Numbered from the stretch's first letter, positions 8,940 through 18,371 are shown. The stretch is 62,603 bases of DNA from Cupriavidus sp. IDO (GCF_000812465.1 NZ_JWMA01000048.1:1-62603); one strand, 5' to 3'. Made by a program: numbers and translations. Notes: generated by a model not told the origin, from the sequence alone.

Positions 8940-10136
8940 ATGGACCAGACGAAAGAGCCTCCTGAAGCGCGGCCGGCACGGCCACTGCCCTGGAACGATC
9001 TCCGGGTCCGGGCAATCGTGTTCCAGGTACTGGTGATCGCCGGTGTCATCGCGCTCGCAGCCTATCTGGTCCGCAATCTGATGCACAACCTCGAGGTGCG
9101 CGGCATCTCGACCGGATTCAGCTTCCTCTCGCATCGGGCGGGCTTCGCCATCAACCAGTCGCTGGTCCCCTACAGCGAGGCAACGTCGACCTACGGGCGT
9201 ACCTTCGTCGTCGGCCTGGTCAATACCCTGCTGGTCTCCGGGCTGGGCATCGTCTGCGCCACCATTCTCGGATTTATCGTCGGCGTGTCGCGCCTTTCCC
9301 GGAACTGGCTGGTGGCAAAGCTGGCGTCGGCCTATATCGAGACTTTCCGCAACCTCCCGCTGCTCGTCCAGATCCTTTTCTGGTACTTCGCCGTCTTCCT
9401 GAACCTGCCGCCACCGAGCGAGGCGTTGCACATCGGCGACTCGGTCTTTCTCACACAGCGGGGCCTCTACCTGCCGCTCCCGGACGCGCAGGCCGGATTT
9501 GGCTGGACGGCCCTCGCGCTCGTTGCGGCGCTGGTCGCGTCCGTCGTCCTCGTGCGCTGGTCGCGGCGCCGCCAGGACCGCACCGGCAAGCGGTTCCCCG
9601 CGTACCTGGCTTCCGCCGGCTTGCTGGCCAGCGTGCCGCTCGCCGCGTTCGTCCTCACGGGCCAACCGCTGCAATGGGTAAAACCCGAACTGACGGGCTT
9701 CAATTTCGTTGGCGGCGTTGACGTGATCCCGGAACTCGCCGCGCTGCTGCTGGCGCTCTCCGTCTATACCGCCGCCTTCATCGCCGAAACGGTGCGTGCA
9801 GGCATCCTCTCGGTGTCACAGGGGCAGACGGAAGCGGCCCATTCGCTCGGACTGCGCCCGAGCTGGACATTGCGGCTCGTGATCATCCCGCAGGCGATGC
9901 GGGTGACGATCCCGCCTCTCACGAGCCAGTACCTGAACCTCACCAAGAACTCCTCGCTGGCCACGGCAATCGGATATCCCGACCTGGTGTCGCTCTTTGC
10001 CGGGACCACCCTGAACCAGACGGGCCAGGCCGTCGAGGTGATGTCGATGACCATGGCGGTCTATCTCGTCATCAGTCTCGTGATCTCGATGTTCATGAAC
10101 TGGTTCAATGCGCGGATGGCGCTGGTGGAGCGCTAG
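8940..10136 (+). CDS. aapQ: Amino acid ABC transporter permease AapQ
   Basis: One of two inner-membrane permeases of the importer. The start at 8940 gives 398 residues (MDQTKEPPEARPARPLPWND), the usual AapQ length; the frame is open further upstream but overlaps aapJ. The first helix (VLVIAGVIALAAYLV) precedes a long extracytoplasmic segment, as in AapQ/BztB. The family export motif appears as YIETFRNLPLLVQILFWYF, and the EAA loop that contacts the ATPase as EAAHSLGLRPSWTLRLVIIP. It follows aapJ by 68 bp and precedes aapM by 3 bp. Confidence 0.93.
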   Translation: MDQTKEPPEARPARPLPWNDLRVRAIVFQVLVIAGVIALAAYLVRNLMHNLEVRGISTGFSFLSHRAGFAINQSLVPYSEATSTYGRTFVVGLVNTLLVSGLGIVCATILGFIVGVSRLSRNWLVAKLASAYIETFRNLPLLVQILFWYFAVFLNLPPPSEALHIGDSVFLTQRGLYLPLPDAQAGFGWTALALVAALVASVVLVRWSRRRQDRTGKRFPAYLASAGLLASVPLAAFVLTGQPLQWVKPELTGFNFVGGVDVIPELAALLLALSVYTAAFIAETVRAGILSVSQGQTEAAHSLGLRPSWTLRLVIIPQAMRVTIPPLTSQYLNLTKNSSLATAIGYPDLVSLFAGTTLNQTGQAVEVMSMTMAVYLVISLVISMFMNWFNARMALVER

Positions 10137-10139
10137 GCC

Positions 10140-11243
10140 ATGACGACTCTCCAGCAACGCCACGCCGACCTGCCCCCGCCGTCCGCCCCGCGCAGAGGGC
10201 TGGGCTGGCTGCGCAAGAACCTCTTCGACACGCCCCGGAACTGCGCGCTCACTGTCCTCGCGCTCTGGCTTCTTTACCTCGTGGTGCCGCCCCTGGTCGA
10301 GTGGGCACTGGTAAGGGCCGACTGGGCGGGTACCCGCAGCGAGGCCTGCTCCAGGGTTGGCGCGTGCTGGCCATACATCCGCGTGCATCTCAACCAGTTC
10401 CTGTACGGCTTCTATCCGGTCGCCCAGCAGTGGCGGGTGAACCTCGCGATTGCGCTGCTGGTGGCGCTCATCGCGCCGCTGTTCTTCAAGCGCTTTGCGC
10501 TGAAGCCGTGGCTGGGTGCCGCGATCCTCCTGGTCTATCCCTTCATCGCCTTCTACCTCCTGGTGGGCGGCCGGTTCGGTCTGAGCCATGTCGAAACGAG
10601 CAAATGGGGAGGACTGTCGCTGACGCTGGTGATTGCCATCGTCGGCATGGTGGCGGCCCTGCCGCTCGGCATCGTCCTCGCGCTCGGCCGGCGCGCCACC
10701 AACATGCCGGTTCTCAAGGCCCTGTGCGTGGCATTCATCGAGCTCGTGCGCGGGGTCCCTCTCATCACCGTCCTGTTCATGTCCTCGGTGATGCTGCCCT
10801 TCTTCCTGCCCGAAGGGCTGAATTTCGACAAGCTCCTGCGCGCCCTGATCGGCGTGGCGCTGTTTGCATCCGCCTATATGGCGGAGGTGGTGCGTGGCGG
10901 CCTGCAGGGCATTCCGAAGGGCCAGTTCGAGGCCGCCGCAGCGCTGGGGCTGGGCTTCTGGAAGTCGACCGCACTGGTCATCCTGCCCCAGGCACTCAGG
11001 CTGGTGATCCCGGGAATCGTGAACACCTTCATCGGACTCTTCAAGGACACGAGCCTGGTGCTCATCATCGGCCTGTTCGACCTGCTCGGAAGCATCCAGG
11101 CCGCCAATGCCGACCCCAACTGGCTGGGGTTTTCGACCGAAGGATACGTGTTTGCGGGATGCATCTACTGGGTTTTCTGTTTCAGCATGTCACGCTACAG
11201 CCAGCGGCTTGAGAAGCAGCTGCAAACGGGCCACAAGCGCTGA
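10140..11243 (+). CDS. aapM: Amino acid ABC transporter permease AapM
   Basis: Second permease, 367 residues, with an N-terminal helix (ALTVLALWLLYLVVPPLV), a loop holding two Cys (EACSRVGACWP), and the binding-protein-dependent permease domain in the C-terminal half (GGLSLTLVIAIVGMVAALPLG, FIELVRGVPLITVLFM). The EAA loop reads FEAAAALGLGFWKSTALVILP. AapM pairs with AapQ to make the membrane pore. It begins 3 bp after the aapQ stop, so the two are probably translated together, and is followed after 19 bp by the ATPase gene. Confidence 0.93.
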   Translation: MTTLQQRHADLPPPSAPRRGLGWLRKNLFDTPRNCALTVLALWLLYLVVPPLVEWALVRADWAGTRSEACSRVGACWPYIRVHLNQFLYGFYPVAQQWRVNLAIALLVALIAPLFFKRFALKPWLGAAILLVYPFIAFYLLVGGRFGLSHVETSKWGGLSLTLVIAIVGMVAALPLGIVLALGRRATNMPVLKALCVAFIELVRGVPLITVLFMSSVMLPFFLPEGLNFDKLLRALIGVALFASAYMAEVVRGGLQGIPKGQFEAAAALGLGFWKSTALVILPQALRLVIPGIVNTFIGLFKDTSLVLIIGLFDLLGSIQAANADPNWLGFSTEGYVFAGCIYWVFCFSMSRYSQRLEKQLQTGHKR

Positions 11244-11262
11244 AGTGCAATGAGGAAAGCAC

Positions 11263-12048
11263 ATGAATGCCGGACAAGCCATTGATTCGTTGGCGAACGC
11301 TGCGAGCGCCGGCCCGGCCATGGTCGAACTGCGTGGCGTGCACAAGTGGTACGACAAGTTCCACGTGCTCAAAAACATCAACCTGAGCGTCGCCAAAGGC
11401 GAGCGCGTTGTCATCTGCGGGCCCTCGGGCTCGGGCAAGTCCACGCTGATCCGCTGCATCAATCACCTGGAGGAGCACCAGCGCGGCAGGATCATTGTTG
11501 ACGGCGTTGAACTCACCAGCGACGTGAAGAACATCGAGAAGGTCCGCAGCGAAGTGGGCATGGTGTTCCAGCAGTTCAATCTCTTCCCGCATCTCACGGT
11601 CCTGGAGAACTGCGTGCTGGCGCCGATGTGGGTTCGCCGGATGCCGCGCAAGGCCGCCGAGCAGACCGCGATGGAGTACCTCGAGCGTGTGCGCATCCCC
11701 GAGCAGGCGAACAAGTATCCCGGGCAGCTTTCCGGCGGCCAGCAACAGCGCCTGGCAATCGCCCGCAGCCTTTGCATGCACCCCAAGATCATGTTGTTCG
11801 ACGAGCCCACCTCGGCGCTCGACCCGGAAATGATCAAGGAGGTGCTCGATGTCATGGTGGAACTCGCCAGGAGCGGGATGACCATGCTCTGCGTGACCCA
11901 CGAGATGGGCTTTGCGAAGACGGTCGCCAATCGCGTGGTATTCATGGATGGCGGCGAGATCATCGAGGAGAACGAACCCGGGGCGTTCTTCACGCACCCG
12001 CAGCATGACCGGACGAAGCTGTTCCTGAGCCAGATCCTCAATCAATAA
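11263..12048 (+). CDS. aapP: Amino acid ABC transporter ATP-binding protein AapP
   Basis: The cytoplasmic ATPase that drives the importer; 261 residues. Walker [11 protein letters not shown]-loop in [15 protein letters not shown], signature LSGGQQQR, Walker [13 protein letters not shown] and switch His in CVTHEMGF are all intact, as in the GlnQ/HisP/AapP group. GAGGAA sits upstream of the ATG. It is the last gene of the operon; a 9-bp hairpin lies between it and the converging acxC gene. Confidence 0.95.
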   Translation: MNAGQAIDSLANAASAGPAMVELRGVHKWYDKFHVLKNINLSVAKGERVVICGPSGSGKSTLIRCINHLEEHQRGRIIVDGVELTSDVKNIEKVRSEVGMVFQQFNLFPHLTVLENCVLAPMWVRRMPRKAAEQTAMEYLERVRIPEQANKYPGQLSGGQQQRLAIARSLCMHPKIMLFDEPTSALDPEMIKEVLDVMVELARSGMTMLCVTHEMGFAKTVANRVVFMDGGEIIEENEPGAFFTHPQHDRTKLFLSQILNQ

Positions 12049-12091
12049 GGCCGAACCAGATCCCCTGTCGAGCGCCACAACGCCCATGCAT

Positions 12092-12112
12092 GGGGCAGGC
12101 ATTGCCTGCCCC
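12092..12112. terminator. Stem-loop between convergent aapP and acxC
   Basis: GGGGCAGGC and GCCTGCCCC form a perfect 9-bp stem with an ATT loop. There is no U-tract on either side, so it may only stabilise the two 3' ends or aid factor-dependent termination. Confidence 0.5.
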
Positions 12113-12127
12113 TCCCTCACCCGGCGA

Positions 12128-12637
12128 TCAGTCCGGGGCGCGCTCCGGCACCGGCAGGTGCACCCATTCCTTATAGAAGGCCTCGATGTCCGGCTCGAAA
12201 TCGTGGATCACGGGATACCATGGGGTGGGCGCCTCGACGTCGTGCATGGTGCCGCACGCCGGGCAGTAGTACTCGCGATATACCTGCCACTGGGTATCCG
12301 GGGCCATCAGCCTGGGATAGACCTCGGTCATCGCCTCCTCGGTGTCCCGCACGTAGATCGAGGCATGGAGTTTCCAGTTCTCGCGGTAGTCGCAGAACTC
12401 GTGGCCGCAATCGCACTTGATCACCCACTTCCTGGTGGCGGCCGATTGCACGATATGCATGTGCGGGCCGAGCGGAAGCACGATGCGGTCCGGGAAGCTC
12501 ACCTTGGCCTGCAGGGCGGCCAGGTACTGCTCGAACCGGCTGTCATCCTTGGGCATCGAGAGCATGCGGAAGGTGGTTTCCCAGTCCAGGGAGCCTTCGA
12601 CGAGGTGGGCAACCTGTTCATTGGTGTAGGCAGACAT
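12128..12637 (-). CDS. acxC: Acetone carboxylase gamma subunit
   Basis: Smallest subunit of the ATP-dependent acetone carboxylase, which converts acetone and bicarbonate to acetoacetate. The product has 169 residues (about 20 kDa, as in Xanthobacter). It carries the CDCGHEFCDYRENWKLHA stretch and a CPACG pair (YYCPACGTMHDVE), which look like a four-Cys metal site. It follows acxB by 23 bp in the same direction and starts after an AGGAG-like site. It completes an alpha2-beta2-gamma2 enzyme known from Xanthobacter, Rhodobacter and Cupriavidus. Confidence 0.95.
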   Translation of the reverse strand: MSAYTNEQVAHLVEGSLDWETTFRMLSMPKDDSRFEQYLAALQAKVSFPDRIVLPLGPHMHIVQSAATRKWVIKCDCGHEFCDYRENWKLHASIYVRDTEEAMTEVYPRLMAPDTQWQVYREYYCPACGTMHDVEAPTPWYPVIHDFEPDIEAFYKEWVHLPVPERAPD

Positions 12638-12660
12638 TGTTCAGCTCCTTGATTCGGTGA

Positions 12661-14985
12661 TTACTCTTCGACCTGGACGACAGTGGTGACGTCGGGCAGC
12701 AGGGAGAGGTCCATGCGGTGCTTGGCGCCGTAGGACGGCACACCCAGTTCCTCCTCCAGCAACTGCCAGTCCGCGGGCAGGTTCCAGAATGCCTTGAACT
12801 CCCGCGTGAACTTCTCCGACAGGGCGAAGCTGGTGGCGAACATGTGTTGCACCTGGACGGCTGCGTGCTTGTTGAGGATGCGTTCGCGCTCCTCCTTCAT
12901 CCACTCGCGGGTTGGCAGGGACCGGGCCAGGCGTTCCTTGCGGATCTCGGCACGGCGGGCCTGGGTCTTGCCTAAATCTACCGTGAACACGCCCTTGGCG
13001 TCCTGGGTGAAGACGGCGCCATAGACCTTCTGCGCATACTCCGGCAGCAGGAATTTCTGGTTGAGGTCCGCCTCGACGGCTTTCGGATCCCGGTCGATCG
13101 GGTCACCAAAGCCTGGCCCCCCGCGCAGGTAGTTGAGGTACAGGTCGTGGTTGGCGTAGCAGTCCTCGGTCGTGATGCACTGCTTGTCACGCTTGACCAC
13201 GGCAGTGGCATCGATGTGGCGCTCGTAGTCGGGGTTGCCCGGATCGATGTCACCGCCCAGGGGCAAGGAATCGCCGATGGCGATGCGCTTGTCCAGCCCT
13301 GTCTTGTGTGCCTCGAAGCGATAGCCGGTGGCTGAGGGATAGCCGCCCATCATGCCCCAGTCGCTGTTCATGAAGCCGTTGCCCATGAAGAACATGGTCC
13401 AGTCCTGGGCGTTCCACACCATGCGCAGCGTCTCGAAGCCGCAGCCGCCACGGTACTTGCCATACCCGCCGGAGTTGGCCTTGACGTTCCGGCCAAGGTA
13501 GAGCAGCGGCTCGGCCATCTCCCAGATCTCGATGTCGCCCATGTCGCCTTCCGGGTTCCAGATCGCGGCGGCGTGGTTGAGGCCGTCCTTGACGGCGCAG
13601 GCACCGGTACCGCAGGAACTGGCCTCGAAGCTGTTGACCGCGTGGATCTCGCCATCCTGGTTGATGCCGCCGCCTTGCAGCCAGTTGGAGGTGTTGGCGT
13701 TGCCGGCATTGACCTCTTCCAGATAGCCGCGGCTGAAATAGGACTGGGAAAGACCGCGCCACAGGGCCGCCCAGCCGGAGACCAGGAAGTGCCAGGCGTA
13801 GGCGTGGCCGGTGCGGCGGTCATCCGGGTTGCACCAGGTGCCCTTTGGCAGGCGGAACTCGGTGGCGAAGTAGGCACCGTCGTTGATGCGCTGGGTGGGC
13901 ACCAGGGTCTGGCACATCATCACCCAGATGCCGGAAGTGAATGCGACCTGATGGGCGTTGAATGTGTGCCAGCCCCAGCGGCTCGCGCCTTCGAAGTCGA
14001 GGCGCCACTTGCCGTCGGGCCTGATGGTCATCTCCACCGGAGAGTGCATGATGGAGTCGAGCTTGGCGAAGGCGTTGGAGACTTGCACATCCTCGTGCTT
14101 GTAGGGCACGTCGACAAAGGAGACCTTGCGGTATTTGCCCGGCAGGGTCATGGCCTTGATACGGCTCTGCAGTCCGCGGCGGCCTTCTTCGATGACCTCG
14201 TAGGTGAATTTCTCGTAAGCCTCGATACCGTCGGCACGAATCACCTCCTCCACCAGTTCGCGGATCATGTGGCAGCCGGCGATGCGGGTCTTTTCGTCGA
14301 GGATCCAGTACTTGGGCGTGCGCACCGAGCGCTGGGACTCGTGCAGCCAGTCGCGCAGCGGCTCGTCGTTCACGCCGGTCTTGCGGCAGGTGATCATGTA
14401 GCCGTCGCCGAAGCGCTGGGTCTGTCCGGTGGACATCGAGCCCGGCGTCACCGAGCCGGTGTCGATGACGTGCGTGACGCCGCCCACCCAGCCGATCAGC
14501 CGCCCCTTCCAGAAGATCGGGACGATGGTGGCGATGTCGCAGGGGTGGACGTTGCCGATGGCGCAGTCATTGGTCGTGAACATGTCGCCGGGGTTGATGC
14601 AGGGGTTGGCTTCCCAGTTGTTCTCGATCATGTACTTGATCGCCGCGCCCATGGTGCCGACGTGGATGATGATCCCGGTCGAAGTCAGGACGCAGTCGCC
14701 GGCGGCGTTGTAGAGCGTGAAGCAGAGTTCGCCTTCCTGCTCGACGATGGGACTGGCGGCGATCTTCTTGGCAGTCTCGCGGGCATGCACCAGGCCGCCG
14801 CGCAGCTTGGAGAACAGCTTCTCGTAGCCGATCGGGTCGCTGTCACGGAATTCCAGTTTCTCGAGGCCGTTGTAGTGGCCGGTGGCCTTGGTGCGCTCGA
14901 TGATGCCGTCGCGGTGCTGCTTGAGCGTCTGGCCGTTCTGCAGCAGGTCGGCGAAGCCGACTTCTTTATTGCTCATCATGTTCAT
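12661..14985 (-). CDS. acxB: Acetone carboxylase alpha subunit (HyuB family)
   Basis: Large subunit of acetone carboxylase, in the hydantoinase B/oxoprolinase family. The start is the ATG at 14985, 7 nt after AGGAG, giving 774 residues, which matches the known length of about 776; an upstream in-frame extension is only a shadow of acxA. Recognisable stretches are CINPGDMFTTNDCAIGNVHPCD, here the Asp/His-rich part that can hold a metal in this family, and GTGACAVKDGLNHAAAIWNP. It follows acxA by 11 bp. Function is inferred from the three-gene set and its linked AcxR-type regulator. Confidence 0.95.
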   Translation of the reverse strand: MNMMSNKEVGFADLLQNGQTLKQHRDGIIERTKATGHYNGLEKLEFRDSDPIGYEKLFSKLRGGLVHARETAKKIAASPIVEQEGELCFTLYNAAGDCVLTSTGIIIHVGTMGAAIKYMIENNWEANPCINPGDMFTTNDCAIGNVHPCDIATIVPIFWKGRLIGWVGGVTHVIDTGSVTPGSMSTGQTQRFGDGYMITCRKTGVNDEPLRDWLHESQRSVRTPKYWILDEKTRIAGCHMIRELVEEVIRADGIEAYEKFTYEVIEEGRRGLQSRIKAMTLPGKYRKVSFVDVPYKHEDVQVSNAFAKLDSIMHSPVEMTIRPDGKWRLDFEGASRWGWHTFNAHQVAFTSGIWVMMCQTLVPTQRINDGAYFATEFRLPKGTWCNPDDRRTGHAYAWHFLVSGWAALWRGLSQSYFSRGYLEEVNAGNANTSNWLQGGGINQDGEIHAVNSFEASSCGTGACAVKDGLNHAAAIWNPEGDMGDIEIWEMAEPLLYLGRNVKANSGGYGKYRGGCGFETLRMVWNAQDWTMFFMGNGFMNSDWGMMGGYPSATGYRFEAHKTGLDKRIAIGDSLPLGGDIDPGNPDYERHIDATAVVKRDKQCITTEDCYANHDLYLNYLRGGPGFGDPIDRDPKAVEADLNQKFLLPEYAQKVYGAVFTQDAKGVFTVDLGKTQARRAEIRKERLARSLPTREWMKEERERILNKHAAVQVQHMFATSFALSEKFTREFKAFWNLPADWQLLEEELGVPSYGAKHRMDLSLLPDVTTVVQVEE

Positions 14986-14996
14986 GGCGGGTCTCC

Positions 14997-17141
14997 TTAC
15001 TTCACTTCCTTGAGATGGAACAGGCGGTGCTTGTCGATCGTGGTTTCGAAGCCGTCGGGCACGACGAAGGTCGTGGCGTCGGATTCGATGATGGCGGGAC
15101 CCACGATGTGGTTGCCGGCCTTGAGGGCTTCCATCTTCCAGAGCGCGGCATCCACCCACTTCTTGTGGCGGTAGAAGGGACGGGTTCCAAGATAGGCTTT
15201 TTGGGGCGGCGTCGGGCCGGCATCCGGGTCTTCGGGCAGCACCGGCTTCTGGGTCACGACGGTGCCGCGCAGGATGGCGCCGGTGATCGAGAAGCCCAGT
15301 TCCGGCGAGCGGGCGGAGCTCGCGTAGACGCGGCCGTAGGTGTTCTCGAAGGCCTCGACGATCTGGTCCCAGTCGGCGGCAGTGGCGGCGCGGGTCACCG
15401 GCGAGACGATTTCGAGGTCATTCAACTGGCCCATGTACTGCATCTTGTAGCCGGGGATCAGCAGCACGTCCTCGGCCTTGTAGCCGTTGAGGACGAATTC
15501 CTCGATGACCTTGACTGCCAGTTCTGACCAGGCTTCCTGCAGGCTCTTGCAGGCGGCTTCCTTGTCGGCGTCGGGGGCGTGCTGGGCAACACCAAGGTCC
15601 ACTGACTTGTCGTAGCGGTACTCGAAGTCGGCGCAGGCGCAGCCGAAGGCCGAGAAGCCGGCCGCCCAGGCCGGCACGACGACATCCTTGAAACCGACGC
15701 CCCCGGTGTAGCCGTAGGTGTGCACCGGGCCGGCGCCGCCGTAGGAGAAACAGGTGAATTCCGCCGGGTTGTAGCCCTTGGCACTGATGTTGGCGCGCAG
15801 GTACTCGGAAAGGGTGAGATCGAGCAGCTCGATGACGCCGGCGGCGGCATCCTCGACCGACAGGCCGAGCGGGTCGGCGATCTGCGCCTTGATGTGGTCG
15901 CGGGCGCGCTGCACGTCGAGCTTGATGGCACCGCCCAGGAAGTTCTCCGGGTTCAGGTAGCCGAGCACGACGTGGCAGTCCGAGACCGACACCGTGTCGA
16001 GGCCGCTCTCCGGCCAGCAGGTGCCGACGCGGTAGCCGGCGCTGTCGGGGCCGAGCTTGATCGACTTGCTGTAGGGGTCCAGGCGCACGAAGCTGCCGGC
16101 GCCGGCACCAACCGAGTCCATCGCCACCAGGGGCAGCGAGAGGACCAGGCGGGCCATGTCGGGGTCGGACTTGATGGCGAAATTGCCCTTGGTGATCAGG
16201 GCCACGTCGAAGCTGGTGCCGCCGATGTCGGAGCAGGCGATGTTCTCGTCGCCCAGGTACTCGCCCAGCAGCCTGGAGCCGATCACGCCGCCGATGGGAC
16301 CGGAGACGATGGTGCGTGCGAGTTCCTTGGCCTTCCAGCTGATGGTGCCGCCATGCGTGGCCATCACCCGCAGGTCGAACCTGGCGCCGTGCTTCTTGAA
16401 CCGGTCGCTCACCTTCTTCAGGGTCTGGCGCGAAGGCTCTGCGCCGTAAGCCTCGAGGATGGTGGTATTCATCCTGTGGCTCTCCTTGCGCGACGGGTAG
16501 TAGTCCACCGAGGCGAAGACCGGGATATCCGACTTCAGCTTTTTCAGCTCCTCGCGCACGATGTCACGGGCGCGCTGCTCGCTGGTTTCGTTCTTGTGGG
16601 ACTGCAGCAGGCAAATGACGATGGCCTGTGCGTTGGCCTCTACCAGCTCCCGGGTAGCCTGGCGGACTTCGTCCTCACGCAGTGGGATCACGACCCGCCC
16701 CTGCACGTCGGTACGCTCGGTAACGCCACGCGTGCGCGAGACAGGCACCAGGGGTTCGTCGTAGCGGTGCGTGTTCAGGTGAATGCGGTCCTCCAATGCA
16801 TAGCCCAGATAGCTCTGCAGGGCGCGGCCCATCGAATGAATCTGCTCGAAACCGCGGTTGCAGATCAGGCCAACGTCGAGGCCCTTGCGCATGAGGATGC
16901 GGTTGAGCATGGCCGTACCGGAATAGACGCAAGTCACCAGTTCCGGATAGACGTCGTCCACTGTCCGGTCCCAGTGGCCGAGAGCATCTTCGGAAGAGTT
17001 GTAGATGGCAAGCGATTCGTCGCCGGGATTGCTCTGCGCCTTGCCGACCACGAAGCGGCCATCGGAGCGCACGAAGAATGTGTCGGTCATCGTGCCACCA
17101 GCATCGATGCCCATCACCTGTACGGTGGACTGCGATTCCAT
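14997..17141 (-). CDS. acxA: Acetone carboxylase beta subunit (HyuA family)
   Basis: ATP-binding subunit in the hydantoinase A/oxoprolinase family; it supplies the phosphoryl transfer that activates acetone and bicarbonate. The phosphate-binding motif MGIDAGGTMTDTFFV lies at the N-terminus and a second one at IACSDIGGTSFDVALI. With the ATG at 17141 (4 nt after AGGAGG) the product has 714 residues; an ATG at 17168 would add nine but would sit only about 16 nt after the predicted transcription start, so the shorter form is preferred. First gene of acxABC, with a sigma-54 promoter at 17196-17210. Confidence 0.95.
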   Translation of the reverse strand: MESQSTVQVMGIDAGGTMTDTFFVRSDGRFVVGKAQSNPGDESLAIYNSSEDALGHWDRTVDDVYPELVTCVYSGTAMLNRILMRKGLDVGLICNRGFEQIHSMGRALQSYLGYALEDRIHLNTHRYDEPLVPVSRTRGVTERTDVQGRVVIPLREDEVRQATRELVEANAQAIVICLLQSHKNETSEQRARDIVREELKKLKSDIPVFASVDYYPSRKESHRMNTTILEAYGAEPSRQTLKKVSDRFKKHGARFDLRVMATHGGTISWKAKELARTIVSGPIGGVIGSRLLGEYLGDENIACSDIGGTSFDVALITKGNFAIKSDPDMARLVLSLPLVAMDSVGAGAGSFVRLDPYSKSIKLGPDSAGYRVGTCWPESGLDTVSVSDCHVVLGYLNPENFLGGAIKLDVQRARDHIKAQIADPLGLSVEDAAAGVIELLDLTLSEYLRANISAKGYNPAEFTCFSYGGAGPVHTYGYTGGVGFKDVVVPAWAAGFSAFGCACADFEYRYDKSVDLGVAQHAPDADKEAACKSLQEAWSELAVKVIEEFVLNGYKAEDVLLIPGYKMQYMGQLNDLEIVSPVTRAATAADWDQIVEAFENTYGRVYASSARSPELGFSITGAILRGTVVTQKPVLPEDPDAGPTPPQKAYLGTRPFYRHKKWVDAALWKMEALKAGNHIVGPAIIESDATTFVVPDGFETTIDKHRLFHLKEVK

Positions 17142-17195
17142 ACTGCCTCCTGTCATTGATGTAGTCATGGTGGGATCTCCCACAACCCATCCATG

Positions 17196-17210
17196 GCAAG
17201 GCTTGTGCCA
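17196..17210 (-). promoter_or_regulatory. Sigma-54 (-24/-12) promoter of acxABC
   Basis: Read on the minus strand: TGGCAC-AAGCC-TTGC, with GG and GC separated by exactly 10 nt, as sigma-54 requires. The -24 element matches 6 of 7 consensus bases and the -12 element 4 of 4. Transcription would start near 17184, about 43 nt before the acxA ATG. This agrees with the sigma-54 activator encoded nearby. Confidence 0.8.
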
Positions 17211-17310
17211 GGCCTGGCATGCACCGGGGAGCAGCCCCGCAAGGCGATTGAAATCAACAAGTTGCCGGCATTCCTCGGCCACACCCCTGGTCGCGCGGGC
17301 CAGGTGCCGC

Positions 17311-17368
17311 TGTCCGGATTCCCGACGCCCTGCGCAGCGGTGTCCGGGAACCGGACGCTTTCCGGACA
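17311..17368. promoter_or_regulatory. Upstream activator sites between acxA and the LRAT gene
   Basis: Site 2 is the near-perfect palindrome TGTCCGG-GAA-CCGGACG at 17341-17357. Site 1, TGTCCGG-ATT-CCCGACG, lies at 17311-17327 with a weaker right half. A further half-site TCCGGACA is at 17361-17368. The two centres are 30 bp apart, about three helical turns. They lie 100-170 bp from the acxA sigma-54 promoter and 165-220 bp from the opposite sigma-54 promoter, a normal distance for an enhancer-binding activator. The same motif recurs upstream of acxR. Confidence 0.75.
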
Positions 17369-17532
17369 GTTATCGAAGCGATTGGCATCAGGCAAGCCCC
17401 GGCATTCGGCACTTGGAGACCTGACGGTTGCCCAACGCGGGTCGCGCCAGGCATGCGCATGTAGGCCTGCCTGTCACTACTGAGATGAACTTCGGCTTTC
17501 CCGTGCTCCGCCACGCAGATCGCTTGTAGCGC

Positions 17533-17547
17533 TGGCACGCGCTATGC
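17533..17547 (+). promoter_or_regulatory. Sigma-54 promoter of the LRAT-fold gene
   Basis: TGGCACG-CGCT-ATGC: the -24 element is a full consensus match, the -12 element 3 of 4, and GG to GC spacing is 10 nt. Predicted start near 17559, 29 nt before the ATG at 17588. It points away from the acx promoter across the shared palindromes. Confidence 0.65.
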
Positions 17548-17587
17548 GCTGGTTTCACGCGAATGGCAGCGGAATGTGGTGAAGCCC

Positions 17588-18127
17588 ATGAAAGATTCAA
17601 TGAGGTCAAGGCGCCTGATCGTCGAAGCGGTTGCCGGCATGGACCTGGCGATCGGAACCCATCTTGTCACCGACCGGCTTTGGTACACGCATCATGGCGT
17701 CTACGCGGGGGCCGGCAAGGTCGTGCATTACGCGGGTCTGTCGCGGTCGCTGCGTCGCGGCCCGGTACACGAGGTCACGCTCGCGGAATTCGCGCAGGGG
17801 CATCCGGTCTGGGTCCGGCAGAGCCTCGGCGCCAGGTTCGCTGGTGTGGAAGCCGTCCAACGCGCCTACTCCCGCATCGGCGAGGATCGCTATCACCTGA
17901 TTTCCAATAACTGTGAGCACTTCTGTATGTGGTGCCTGTATGGCGAGAGCCGCAGTGATCAGGTCGACGTATGGAAGTTCTGGGCAAGCGATGTGCTGGC
18001 TGCCGGGCTCAAAGCGATCAGGCGGCTCACGGTCACGACCTCGCCAGGTGTTTCCGTGCTGCGAGCGGTTTTCCGATTCGGATTCGGGAGCAGGACGTTC
18101 GCAAACCCAACGCCATCCATGTCCTGA
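17588..18127 (+). CDS. LRAT-domain (papain-like fold) protein divergent from acxABC
   Basis: A 179-residue protein with the lecithin:retinol acyltransferase fold, part of the NlpC/P60-like group of thiol hydrolases and acyltransferases. The His pair in WYTHHGVYAGAGKVVHYAG and the nucleophile in NNCEHFC fit the His-His-Cys catalytic arrangement. No signal peptide is evident; the C-terminal 40 residues contain a weakly hydrophobic segment. A GTG at 17576 and an ATG at 17600 are other possible starts; none has a clear ribosome binding site. It lies between acxA and acxR, with its own sigma-54 promoter facing the same activator sites as acxABC. Its role is unknown; bacterial LRAT proteins may act on lipids or thioesters. 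Confidence 0.8.
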   Translation: MKDSMRSRRLIVEAVAGMDLAIGTHLVTDRLWYTHHGVYAGAGKVVHYAGLSRSLRRGPVHEVTLAEFAQGHPVWVRQSLGARFAGVEAVQRAYSRIGEDRYHLISNNCEHFCMWCLYGESRSDQVDVWKFWASDVLAAGLKAIRRLTVTTSPGVSVLRAVFRFGFGSRTFANPTPSMS

Positions 18128-18271
18128 ACCTGCGCACTGGCGCATCGGGAAAGACCCATGGCGAGTCGGCACGGACCGCCTCCCCTACATTGCCACCGTG
18201 CATATATACGCAGGCCGTTCGTGATGGCTGCGGCTACTGCTACCGCGCTTGTCTCGGGCGCTTGTTGTCGC

Positions 18272-18318
18272 TGTCCGGTTTCCGGACACCTATCGCTGCG
18301 ATGACCGGAAACCGGACA
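18272..18318. promoter_or_regulatory. Two activator-type palindromes upstream of acxR
   Basis: TGTCCGG-TTT-CCGGACA at 18272-18288 is a perfect 17-bp palindrome. TGACCGG-AAA-CCGGACA at 18302-18318 differs at one base. Centre-to-centre distance is 30 bp, the same as in the acxA-LRAT region. They lie 55-100 bp upstream of the predicted acxR -35 box, suggesting that AcxR binds its own control region. Confidence 0.75.
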
Positions 18319-18371
18319 CCTTCCAGTTCGTTTGCTGCAAAGCACAAATTGTTGATTTGAAAAGAGATTTA

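Noticed and set aside
15720..17159. 479-codon plus-strand ORF inside acxA
   Set aside because: It is the antisense shadow of the acetone carboxylase beta gene, with the usual Val/Gly/Ala-rich composition and no family features.
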